From positions 1-21,296 of the forward strand of contig CBDUYD010000032.1 in the NCBI GenBank assembly GCA_965371355.1: 21,296 nt of DNA, given 5' to 3'. The notes under the pieces are model-generated. The model was not told the origin of the DNA, made no database searches, and was given only the letters and a program-made list of their open reading frames with translations. The translations under genes were made by a program, and so were the position numbers. The stretch is from JASJHI01 sp965371355. GTDB lineage: Bacteria > Actinomycetota > Acidimicrobiia > Acidimicrobiales > Ilumatobacteraceae. Positions 1-6,185 of the stretch are shown in pieces (position 1 is the first letter of the stretch; every line of letters starts with the position of its first letter).

Positions 1-67
1 TGGGAAGCGAGCCGAGCGTCGCCTTCATCGGCGCGACCGGGAATTGGAGCTGCACCTTCTCGATCAT
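1..67 (-). CDS. N-terminus of a probable ATP-dependent DNA ligase (partial)
   Basis: An ATG at 67 opens a minus-strand frame that runs off the left edge after 22 codons. The peptide includes FPVAPMKATLGSLP. Actinobacterial ATP-dependent DNA ligases (LigC and the LigD ligase domain) typically begin with a short leader and a P-M-x-A-x-x-G-x-L-P segment just ahead of the adenylation-domain 'WxYEVKWDGxR' region, so this looks like the start of such a ligase; the catalytic KxDG motif would lie outside the window. The gene follows modC on the same strand with a 55-base gap. The start is preceded by two copies of a 14-bp repeat, and the upstream in-frame ATGs at 81 and 95 are closed by TGA codons, which leaves 67 as the only usable ATG. 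The identification rests on a very short stretch and could be wrong. Confidence 0.4.
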   Translation of the reverse strand, partial: MIEKVQLQFPVAPMKATLGSLP

Positions 68-95
68 CCGGGCTCGATCATCCGGGGACGATCAT
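60..95. repeat. 14-bp tandem repeat at the start of the partial ligase gene
   Basis: TCGATCATCCGGG begins at 60 and again at 74, and a decayed third copy (ACGATCAT) begins at 88, giving a 14-bp period. On the minus strand each copy supplies ATGATCG, so three potential ATG codons lie in tandem. Only the last, at 67, leads into an open frame. Confidence 0.7.
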
Positions 96-122
96 CGCGC
101 GCCCCCCGCACCCCGGATTTCG

Positions 123-1289
123 TCAGGCGGGGGCGACGCCGATCTCGGTCGCCTTGATCGCCACCCAGATGGGCGCGCCCGGCTCGAGTCCGAGCGCGCT
201 CACCGCGGCCGGTGTCACGTCGGCGCTGAGCGCGAGCGGCGGCGAGAGTGTGACCCTCGTGATGTCGCCGTGCGGCTCGATGTGGGCGATCGTCGTCCGC
301 CAGGTGTTTCGCGGGCTGCCGTGCGGCTGCTCGGCGTGCAGCGCGATCGCCGTCGGGTGGATGGTGGCGAGGACATCGCCGTTGGTGTGCGTGTCCGCGA
401 CCGTGAGCGTGACGTCGAGACCGGGCAGCGTGAGCGTGCCGTGATCGTTCGTGCCCGAGAGGAGGTTGGTGCCGGCGAGCGCGGCGACGTACCCCGTCGC
501 CGGTCGACGGCGGATCTCGTCGGGCGTGCCCGTCTGGGTGATCCTCCCGTCCTCCAGGACGTGGATCGTGTCGGCGAGGAGGTAGGCGTCGGTCGGCTCG
601 TGGGTGATCAGGAGCCGCGGGCCCGCGAACTCGGCGAGATGTGTACGGAGTGTGCGGCGAAGCTCGCTGCGCGACTCGACGTCGAGCGCGGCGAGCGGCT
701 CGTCGAGTAGGAGGAGGTCTGGTTCGGTCGCCATCGTCCGCGCGAGAGCGACGCGTTGGGCCTGGCCGCCGGACAGTTCGCGCGGACGTCGCCCTTCGAG
801 ATCGGTGAGACCGAACAGGGTGCTCCACCGTCGGGCGGTGTCGCGGGCAGCCCCCCTTCGATTCCCGCGGGCAGCGATCCCGAACGCGATGTTGTCGAGA
901 ACGTCGAGGTGGTCGAAGAGGAGGTAGTCCTGAAAGACGACACCGATGCGGCGATCCTCCGGCGGCACGAAGATGCCATCGGCCGGCGAGTCGAGCGTCC
1001 GGTGGTCGAGCGAGATGTGGCCGTCGTCGATCGGCAGCGCCCCGGCGATCACGTCGATCACCGTCGACTTCCCGGCACCGTTCGGCCCGATCAGCGCGGT
1101 GGTCACGCCCGCCGCGATGTCGAGATCGATGTCGAGGGAGAAGCCGCTCTCGCGGGTCAAGAGGATCCGGGCCCGCAAGCCGCCCCTCTCCCGTTCTGTG
1201 TACGGATCTTCCCGCTGAGCGCGATCCTGCGCACATTTTTCGGGTGGTTCGGGTGGTTCGGGTGGTTGGGGTGGTGGTCGGGGGGTCAT
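123..1289 (-). CDS. modC: Molybdate ABC transporter, ATP-binding protein ModC
   Basis: ATPase subunit that powers molybdate (possibly tungstate) import with ModA and ModB at the inner face of the membrane. In the 388-residue product the Walker A motif GPNGAGKST is at 68-76, the Q-loop reads VVFQDYLLFDHL, the ABC signature LSGGQ is at 172-176, Walker B with D-loop reads LLLLDEPLAALD, and the switch histidine is in LLITHEP. After about residue 270 comes a TOBE/MOP-like region containing the PHGSPRNTW segment usual in ModC, which binds oxyanion and regulates transport. The ATG at 1289 overlaps the modB stop by four bases (ATGA). This start adds a proline-rich PPEPPEPPE leader encoded by a 9-bp repeat. 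A TTG at 1178, preceded by GAGAGGGGC, would give a 351-residue protein with the normal ModC N-terminus, and may be the true start. Confidence 0.93.
   Translation of the reverse strand: MTPRPPPQPPEPPEPPEKCAQDRAQREDPYTERERGGLRARILLTRESGFSLDIDLDIAAGVTTALIGPNGAGKSTVIDVIAGALPIDDGHISLDHRTLDSPADGIFVPPEDRRIGVVFQDYLLFDHLDVLDNIAFGIAARGNRRGAARDTARRWSTLFGLTDLEGRRPRELSGGQAQRVALARTMATEPDLLLLDEPLAALDVESRSELRRTLRTHLAEFAGPRLLITHEPTDAYLLADTIHVLEDGRITQTGTPDEIRRRPATGYVAALAGTNLLSGTNDHGTLTLPGLDVTLTVADTHTNGDVLATIHPTAIALHAEQPHGSPRNTWRTTIAHIEPHGDITRVTLSPPLALSADVTPAAVSALGLEPGAPIWVAIKATEIGVAPA
1242..1268. repeat. Three 9-bp tandem copies inside the modC leader
   Basis: GGGTGGTTC occurs at 1242-1250 and 1251-1259, and with one change (final G) at 1260-1268. 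Read on the minus strand it encodes the PPEPPEPPE leader of the long ModC start. Slippage-type expansion of such a unit keeps the frame. Confidence 0.8.
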
Positions 1290-2104
1290 CGTGAGGGCCA
1301 CCAGCGGTCGCGGAGCGAGACGAGGACGATCAGGGAGACCGCGACCATCACGAGGCTGATGGCGATGGCGGCGTCGCGGTCCGATGACAGCCCGACGAAC
1401 ACCGCGAGCGGCATCGTCTGGGTCCGGCCCTGGAGGTTGCCGGCGAAGGTGACGGTTGCCCCGAACTCGCCGAGCGCGCGCGCCCACGCGAGCACGACGC
1501 CGGCCCGCAAGGCGGGCGCGATCATCGGGATCGTCACGCGCCGGAACACGGTGAAGCGTGACGCGCCGAGCGACGCCGCGGCGGTCTCGAAGCGGCGATC
1601 GACACCGCTGAACGCCCCCTCGACCGTCAGCACGAGGAACGGCATCGCCACGAACGTGTTGGCGACGACCACCCCCCATGTCGAGAACGGCAGCAGGAAT
1701 CCGGTGGCGTCGTAGAGGGGCTCGCCGACGAGGCCTCGTCGACCGAGGGCGAAAAGCAGGGCGGCACCACCGACGACCGGCGGCAGCACCATCGGTAGCG
1801 TCACCACCGCGCGCAGTACGTGGCGGCCGGGGAACCGGTACCGGCTGAGAACCCACGCGAGCGGAACGCCGAACACGACGGACAGGATCGCCGCGGCCAG
1901 CGATGTGATCAGCGACAACCACAGCGCGTCGAGCACGACGTCGTCGGTGATGATGTCCAACAGGTCGCCCCACGGCGCGCGTTGCACCAGCCCGAGAAGG
2001 GGCAGCACGAACAGCAGTGACGCGATCGCCGCGAGCACGACGAGCGGCAGCATCGGCCGCGTCGCGACCCGGCGCGATCCGTGGCCCGGAGTGTTGCCGC
2101 TCAC
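1286..2104 (-). CDS. modB: Molybdate ABC transporter, permease protein ModB
   Basis: Inner-membrane permease of the molybdate importer, 272 residues, a normal length for ModB. Hydrophobic segments begin at about residue 18 (LPLVVLAAIASLLFVLPLLG) and recur to give roughly six transmembrane helices. The cytoplasmic EAA loop that docks with the ATPase is clear: AAASLGASRFTVFRRVTIP, followed by ALRAGVVLAWARALGEFGAT, which is characteristic of ModB/CysT-type permeases. The GTG start at 2104 overlaps the modA stop by four bases (GTGA), and its own stop overlaps the ATG of modC in the same way, so the three subunits should be translationally coupled. Nothing appears truncated. A sulfate permease is less likely because of the partner ModA and ModC sequences. 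Confidence 0.94.
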   Translation of the reverse strand: MSGNTPGHGSRRVATRPMLPLVVLAAIASLLFVLPLLGLVQRAPWGDLLDIITDDVVLDALWLSLITSLAAAILSVVFGVPLAWVLSRYRFPGRHVLRAVVTLPMVLPPVVGGAALLFALGRRGLVGEPLYDATGFLLPFSTWGVVVANTFVAMPFLVLTVEGAFSGVDRRFETAAASLGASRFTVFRRVTIPMIAPALRAGVVLAWARALGEFGATVTFAGNLQGRTQTMPLAVFVGLSSDRDAAIAISLVMVAVSLIVLVSLRDRWWPSR

Positions 2105-2880
2105 GGCACCTCGAATCCGTGGTCGAGCATGATCTGCCGGCCCGCGCCGGAGACTACAAACCGGACGAACGCGGCTGCGGCGATGGGGTTAGGGGCGTCG
2201 AGCAGCACCGCGATCGGGTACTCGGTGACAGCGTCGATCCCGGGTGGCAGTGCGATCTCGTCGACCGAGTCGGCGCGCGCGTCGACGTCGGTGACGTAGA
2301 CGAGACCGGTGTCGAGTTCGCCGTCGGCGATCTTCGCGAGGAGTGATCGAGCATCGGGTTCGTACGTGTCGATCGAAGGATCGACGTCGGCCGCGCCGAA
2401 GATCTCGGTACTCAGGTCGCCGCACGGGACGCCCACCGCGCAGGCGCCGACGAGGAGCGAACCGTCGGCGAAGTCGTCGATCGCGGCGATGCCGGCGGGA
2501 TTGCCGGTAGCGACGGCGATCGTCAGCGAGTTGGCCGCGAACACCACGGGTGATCCGGCGATGAGGTCGGCTTCCGACACGTCGTCCATTCTCGCCTCGT
2601 CGGCCGACGCGAACACCGAAGCGGGTGCGCCCTCGAGGATCTGCTCGCGCAGGGTGGCGCTGCCGGCGAGGTTGAGCTGCACGTCGACGGCGGGCATCTC
2701 GTCCTCGAACGCGAGCACGATGTCGCCGAAGGCGTCGGTCAGAGAGGCGGCGGCGAACACGAGCAGTTCACCCGACGGGTCGGCGCCGCCCGGGTCGTCC
2801 GCCCCCGCGCCGCCGCAACCGATCGTGATCGCCGCGAGCGCGGCGCCGACCATGCTCACGTGCAGGACCCTGGTTGTCAT
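2101..2880 (-). CDS. modA: Molybdate-binding lipoprotein ModA
   Basis: Extracytoplasmic binding protein that captures molybdate and delivers it to ModB. The ATG at 2880 has a strong Shine-Dalgarno site (GGAGGT at 2890-2885). The 259-residue product starts with a lipoprotein signal ending at Cys22 (AAITIGC; the -3 position is Thr, slightly off the usual Leu). The mature start LLVFAAASLTDAFGDI is the classical ModA opening in which Ser contacts the oxyanion; NLAGSATLREQI carries the second conserved Ser region, and FASADEARMD, the DTGLVYVTDVDA segment and AAAFVRFVVSGAGRQIM near the C-terminus also match the family. It is the first gene of modABC. No ModE-type regulator gene is visible nearby. 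Start codons further upstream would break the signal peptide and are rejected. Confidence 0.95.
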   Translation of the reverse strand: MTTRVLHVSMVGAALAAITIGCGGAGADDPGGADPSGELLVFAAASLTDAFGDIVLAFEDEMPAVDVQLNLAGSATLREQILEGAPASVFASADEARMDDVSEADLIAGSPVVFAANSLTIAVATGNPAGIAAIDDFADGSLLVGACAVGVPCGDLSTEIFGAADVDPSIDTYEPDARSLLAKIADGELDTGLVYVTDVDARADSVDEIALPPGIDAVTEYPIAVLLDAPNPIAAAAFVRFVVSGAGRQIMLDHGFEVP

Positions 2881-2912
2881 CTCCACCTCCCCTGCGAAGC
2901 GAACGCAATATA
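2881..2912 (-). promoter_or_regulatory. Probable modABC promoter -10 box and ribosome binding site
   Basis: On the minus strand a TATATT box (2912-2907) is flanked by AT-rich bases in otherwise GC-rich DNA, and would place transcription start near 2900, giving a leader of about 20 bases that holds the GGAGGT site. The box lies within GTTCTATATTGCGTTC, with two direct GTTC half-sites that could bind a repressor. No good -35 hexamer is visible. Confidence 0.4.
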
Positions 2913-2962
2913 GAACAGTCCCCGATTCGGACGGCTCTCGCCGGCGCGGTGAGACTGCACCG

Positions 2963-3787
2963 ATGAGCCCACCGCGGATCGGAGACTTCGACTTCCTCGA
3001 TCTGTTGCGGCTCGAGCCGCACGGTCCCGACACGTTCGTGGCGATCACCGCACGGTATCCGTGGGGTGGGCGGCTGTTCGGCGGTCAGGTCGTCGCGCAG
3101 GCGCTGCGCGCCGCGGCGAGCACGGTCGACCCCCGCCGCCCGGTGCACTCGCTGCATTCGTACTTCATCCGCCCGGGCACGCCCGACGAGCCCGTCCGCT
3201 ACGAGGTCGAGCGGCTGCGCGACGGTCGCTCGTTCAGCACCCGCCAGGTCGTGGCAAGGCAGTCGGGGGGAGCGATCCTCAACCTCTCGGCGTCGTTCCA
3301 CGTGCGCGAGGACGAGGCCGACGTCCAGGCGACGGGGATCCCCGACGGCCTGGCGGGACCCGATGACCCACCGATCGACGATCACTCGTGGGGTCGTCTG
3401 CTCGAGCGTCGGGGGACGATCTCGCCCGACGGCGATCTCGGCTACTGGATCCGGCTCGACACCTCGCTCGGCGACGATCCGGTCACCAACGTGTGCGCGC
3501 TCGCGTTCATGTCCGACGCCGCGCCGTCGCGCTCGGCGCGGTCACCCCATCCGGACTTCGAGGGCAATCCGTCCGATCGCGGCCGGTTCCAGGGTGCCAG
3601 CCTCGATCACTCGGTGTGGTTCCACCGACCCAGCCGGGCCGACGAGTGGCACTGGTTCGACACCCGGTCGCACGGGCTGGCGGGCGCGCGGGGTCTCGTC
3701 ACCGGCGACGTGTTCACCGAGGCCGGCGTCCATGTCGCGACGATCGCCCAGCAGGTGCTCCTGCGCCGCTTCCACCCCCCGGACTGA
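2963..3787 (+). CDS. tesB: Acyl-CoA thioesterase II
   Basis: Hydrolyses acyl-CoA thioesters to free acid and CoA in the cytoplasm. The 274-residue product shows the double hot-dog layout of TesB. The first hot-dog has LFGGQVVAQALRAA near residue 40 followed by VHSLHSYFIRPGTPDEPV, then SFSTRQVVARQSGGAI. The second has ASLDHSVWFHRP with Asp215, the RSHGLAGARGLVTGDVFTEAG region supplying the Ser/Thr, and ATIAQQ with Gln263, which match the Asp/Thr/Gln catalytic set of Escherichia coli TesB. The ATG at 2963 is preceded by GGTGAG nine bases away and by a divergent short gap to modA. Longer reading of the frame upstream overlaps modA and is rejected. It appears to be a single-gene unit; the physiological acyl-CoA cannot be told from sequence. 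Confidence 0.93.
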   Translation: MSPPRIGDFDFLDLLRLEPHGPDTFVAITARYPWGGRLFGGQVVAQALRAAASTVDPRRPVHSLHSYFIRPGTPDEPVRYEVERLRDGRSFSTRQVVARQSGGAILNLSASFHVREDEADVQATGIPDGLAGPDDPPIDDHSWGRLLERRGTISPDGDLGYWIRLDTSLGDDPVTNVCALAFMSDAAPSRSARSPHPDFEGNPSDRGRFQGASLDHSVWFHRPSRADEWHWFDTRSHGLAGARGLVTGDVFTEAGVHVATIAQQVLLRRFHPPD

Positions 3788-3790
3788 CCG

Positions 3791-3803
3791 ACGGGCCCCC
3801 CGT
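3791..3803. terminator. Weak hairpin between convergent genes
   Basis: ACGGG-CCC-CCCGT forms a 5-bp stem with a 3-base loop just after the thioesterase stop and before the convergent DUF4389 stop. There is no U-tract on either strand, so it would be a weak or Rho-assisted terminator at best. Confidence 0.25.
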
Positions 3804-3831
3804 TCTCAAACGTCGCGGTTGCGTGGTGTAC

Positions 3832-4431
3832 TCAGAGGAGGGTGAACGGCGGGTACTCGTCGCGCATCAGGCCCGTGTAGGCCTGCACTCGAGTCGCCCA
3901 GCGGTGCAGGCCGACCATGAAGTCGAACGCGCCCTGCGGGTACCTGCCGGTGAACAGCACGGCGAACGCTGAGAAGATCCACACGAAGAAGCCGGCGAGC
4001 CCGAGGAAGAACAGCGCGATGTAGTGCGGGATCGCGAGGAACCACTTGACGAGCGGCAGCCACCGGTTCAGTTCGTCCGGGTAGTCGATCCCGAGGTGGG
4101 CCGGATCGGGGGGCAAGGACGGGTCTTCGGCTCCGGAGACGGCGGTGAAGTCGAACGGCGGGTAGCCCTCGCGCATGAACATCGCGTAGGTGTTCGTGCG
4201 CCATTGGTAGCGCAGCGTCATCGTCATGAAGTCGAAGATTCCGCGCGGAACCTGCTTGGTGAACAGGACGGTGAAGAACGAGACGATGACGAGGATGCCG
4301 AACACCCAGGCGAGAACGCCGGCGACGATCATCTGTGGGAGCACGAGCAGCCACGAGACGAGCGGTCGCCAGTTGGCGATGTGTTCGGGATAGTCGACCT
4401 GGACTTCGACGGGCTCGATCACGATGGACAT
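3832..4431 (-). CDS. DUF4389 membrane protein with two internal repeats
   Basis: Integral membrane protein of 199 residues and unknown function. It is an internal duplication. Repeat 1 (about 12-95) runs from VDYPEHIANWRPLVSW through a hydrophobic region and VLFTKQVPRGIFDFM to MREGYPPFDF. Repeat 2 (about 115-198) runs from IDYPDELNRWLPLVKW through VLFTGRYPQGAFDFM to MRDEYPPFTLL. Each repeat has a long hydrophobic stretch that could span the membrane twice, giving about four helices. These signatures match the DUF4389 family, common in Actinomycetota. The ATG at 4431 has a good GGGAG site seven bases upstream. It is transcribed alone, divergent from the helicase gene. A perfect palindrome covers the place where its -35 box should be, suggesting repression or activation by a dimeric regulator. 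Confidence 0.85.
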   Translation of the reverse strand: MSIVIEPVEVQVDYPEHIANWRPLVSWLLVLPQMIVAGVLAWVFGILVIVSFFTVLFTKQVPRGIFDFMTMTLRYQWRTNTYAMFMREGYPPFDFTAVSGAEDPSLPPDPAHLGIDYPDELNRWLPLVKWFLAIPHYIALFFLGLAGFFVWIFSAFAVLFTGRYPQGAFDFMVGLHRWATRVQAYTGLMRDEYPPFTLL

Positions 4432-4483
4432 GGTGTGCTCCCTAGTTCTGCGGTGTGCGCGTCGTGGTCGACATGCGGTCTCA

Positions 4484-4489
4484 ACAGTA
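4484..4489 (-). promoter_or_regulatory. Candidate -10 box for the DUF4389 gene
   Basis: TACTGT (4489-4484, minus strand) fits the TANNNT pattern and would give a leader of about 45 bases that includes the GGGAG ribosome binding site. The corresponding -35 position (about 4507-4512) falls inside the 28-bp palindrome. Confidence 0.3.
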
Positions 4490-4498
4490 GTGCAGCGA

Positions 4499-4526
4499 CA
4501 CGTTCTGATCCGCGGATCAGAACGTG
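4499..4526. promoter_or_regulatory. Perfect 28-bp palindrome in a divergent intergenic region
   Basis: The half-site CACGTTCTGATCCG is followed directly by its exact reverse complement, with no mismatch and no spacer. It lies in the 230-base gap between the DUF4389 gene and the helicase-cold-shock gene, with candidate -10 boxes on both sides. Dyad symmetry of this length is typical of an operator for a dimeric or tetrameric regulator. In RNA it could fold into a stem of about 12 bp with a CGCG loop; the nearest T-run (4546-4550) is 19 bases away, so it is not a normal intrinsic terminator. Apart from this palindrome and the two candidate -10 boxes I see nothing else in the gap. Confidence 0.75.
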
Positions 4527-4555
4527 CCTTCGCGAGTGATTCGGGTTTTTGCCGA

Positions 4556-4561
4556 TAGTCT
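4556..4561 (+). promoter_or_regulatory. Candidate -10 box for the helicase gene
   Basis: TAGTCT (4556-4561) fits TANNNT and would give a 5' leader of roughly 95 bases before the ATG at 4662, a length compatible with post-transcriptional cold control. No clear -35 hexamer is visible. Confidence 0.25.
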
Positions 4562-4661
4562 GGTTCATCGCGCCGGTCGACCCCCCGCCCGGTGAGCGTG
4601 CTTCGGATGGTTTCCTGCTCCGGCTGTCACGCTGTTGAGTGAATCCAGAGAGGCAATTCCA

Positions 4662-6116
4662 ATGACTATCATCGATGCTGCGCCGCGCGCTGCCGACACA
4701 AACGACAAACAGGCGGGCCACACGCCGGCCGACGACACCACGTTCGCCGATCTCGGCCTGCCGCAGCCACTCGTGGCGCTGCTCGCCAAGCAGCGGATCG
4801 AGCGACCGTTCCCGATCCAGTCCGCCGTCATCCCTGACGTGCTCGCCGGTCGCGACGTCGCCGGCCGCGCGCCGACGGGGTCTGGCAAGACGCTCGGCTT
4901 CGGCCTGCCGCTGATCGCCCGTCTGAGCGATGCGCGCTCGAAGCGGCCCGTCGCGCTGATCCTCGCCCCGACGCGCGAACTGGCCGAGCAGATCATGGCC
5001 GAACTCGCTCCCTTCGCGAAGGCGACCGGCCACTGGGCGACCGCGATCTACGGCGGCGTCGGCTACGGCGGCCAACGCAAGGCGCTCGACCGCGGTACCG
5101 AACTGGTCGTCGCTTGTCCCGGCCGCCTCGAGGATCTGATCAACATGCGGGCGATCGACCTGCGCGACGTCACGACCGTCGTTGTCGACGAGGCCGATCA
5201 GATGGCCGACATGGGGTTCCTCCCCGCCGTTCGCCGCATCGTCGAGCAGACCTCGGCCGACCGTCAGGTGCTGCTGTTCTCAGCGACGCTCGAGGGTCCG
5301 GTCAAGAAGCTGGTCGACGACTTCCAGCGGGATCCCGTGTTCCACGAGGTCGGCCCGAAGGGTCCCGACATCGACGCCGCCGATCACCGGTTCTGGCTGC
5401 TCGACCGCCTCGAGCGGATCGGCGTCACCGCAGAGGTGATCGATCGCCTTGGCTCGACGATCGTGTTCACCCGTACACGCCACGGCGCCGACCGTCTCGC
5501 CAAGCAACTCGGTCGTCAGGGTGTGAACGCCGAACCGATCCACGGCGGACGCAGCCAGTCGCAGCGTGATCGCGCACTCGCCGCGTTCAAGAAGGGCTCG
5601 GCCTCGGCGCTGATCGCCACCGACGTCGCGGCCCGCGGCATCCACGTCACGGGCGTCTCGGCGGTCGTGCATTACGATCTGCCGGCCGACGACTCGACCT
5701 ACCTCCACCGCTCGGGTCGTACCGCTCGCGCCGGCGCCACCGGCACGGTCGTCTCGCTGTTCGACCACAGCCAGAAGAAAGACGTCCGGGCGCTCCAGCG
5801 CGGCATCGGCCTCAAGCACGAGTTCGAGTCACCCAACGTCGACGATCTCGTAGCGCCTGCGGTGCCGGAGATCGACGAGCCCACACCTGTCGCGCCGACC
5901 GAGCCTGGCTCGAGAACTGGTGGATCGGTCAAGTTCTTCAATTCGGGTCGGGGCTACGGCTTCATCCGTCCCGACTCCGGCGGCGCCGACCTGTTCGTCC
6001 ACTACACGAACATCACGACCGAGGGCTTCAAGACGCTCGACAACAACGCTCGGGTGACCTTCACGGTCGCTCCCGGTCGCAACGGCCCCGAAGCGTTCGA
6101 CGTCACCGTCGAGTAG
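4662..6116 (+). CDS. DEAD-box RNA helicase with C-terminal cold-shock domain
   Basis: ATP-dependent RNA helicase, 484 residues, expected to unwind structured RNA in the cytoplasm. The motif series is complete: Q-motif region (FADLGL..., PFPIQSAVIP), motif I APTGSGKT with Lys76, Ia PTRELAEQI, Ib CPGRLEDLI, II DEAD at 176-179, III SAT, IV TIVFTRT, V ATDVAARGI and VI HRSGRTARAG. After a short acidic Pro-rich linker (about 390-420) comes a complete cold-shock domain (421-484) starting GSVKFFN, with RNP1-like GRGYGFI and RNP2-like DLFVHY, ending the protein. Domain fusion of this kind replaces the basic tail or RRM of CsdA/DbpA-type helicases with an OB-fold RNA binder. The ATG at 4662 has GAGAGG eight bases upstream and is preferred over the TTG at 4635. 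Confidence 0.93.
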   Translation: MTIIDAAPRAADTNDKQAGHTPADDTTFADLGLPQPLVALLAKQRIERPFPIQSAVIPDVLAGRDVAGRAPTGSGKTLGFGLPLIARLSDARSKRPVALILAPTRELAEQIMAELAPFAKATGHWATAIYGGVGYGGQRKALDRGTELVVACPGRLEDLINMRAIDLRDVTTVVVDEADQMADMGFLPAVRRIVEQTSADRQVLLFSATLEGPVKKLVDDFQRDPVFHEVGPKGPDIDAADHRFWLLDRLERIGVTAEVIDRLGSTIVFTRTRHGADRLAKQLGRQGVNAEPIHGGRSQSQRDRALAAFKKGSASALIATDVAARGIHVTGVSAVVHYDLPADDSTYLHRSGRTARAGATGTVVSLFDHSQKKDVRALQRGIGLKHEFESPNVDDLVAPAVPEIDEPTPVAPTEPGSRTGGSVKFFNSGRGYGFIRPDSGGADLFVHYTNITTEGFKTLDNNARVTFTVAPGRNGPEAFDVTVE

Positions 6117-6134
6117 TCATCCACCGATCGTCGG

Positions 6135-6152
6135 GGGTGGGCGCTCCCACCC
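6135..6152 (+). terminator. GC-rich hairpin after the helicase gene
   Basis: GGGTGGG-CGCT-CCCACCC is a perfect 7-bp stem with a 4-base loop, 18 bases after the helicase stop. No U-tract follows. It abuts the GTG at 6153 and would bury the purine-rich stretch that could act as its ribosome binding site, arguing for a later start of the mannosidase gene. Confidence 0.45.
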
Positions 6153-6172
6153 GTGACGGGTCGGGCAACACG

Positions 6173-6178
6173 TACGCT
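6173..6178 (+). promoter_or_regulatory. Leaderless-type -10 box for the mannosidase gene
   Basis: TACGCT lies seven bases before the GTG at 6186. This is the TANNNT-N7-start arrangement of leaderless actinobacterial genes, and it recurs elsewhere in this window. Confidence 0.4.
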
Positions 6179-6185
6179 CGTGTGG

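Noticed and set aside
1290..1973. Upstream extension of the modC frame to give a 616-residue protein
   Set aside because: It overlaps the whole of modB, is Arg-rich with no domain, and the ATGA overlap at 1289 explains the start.
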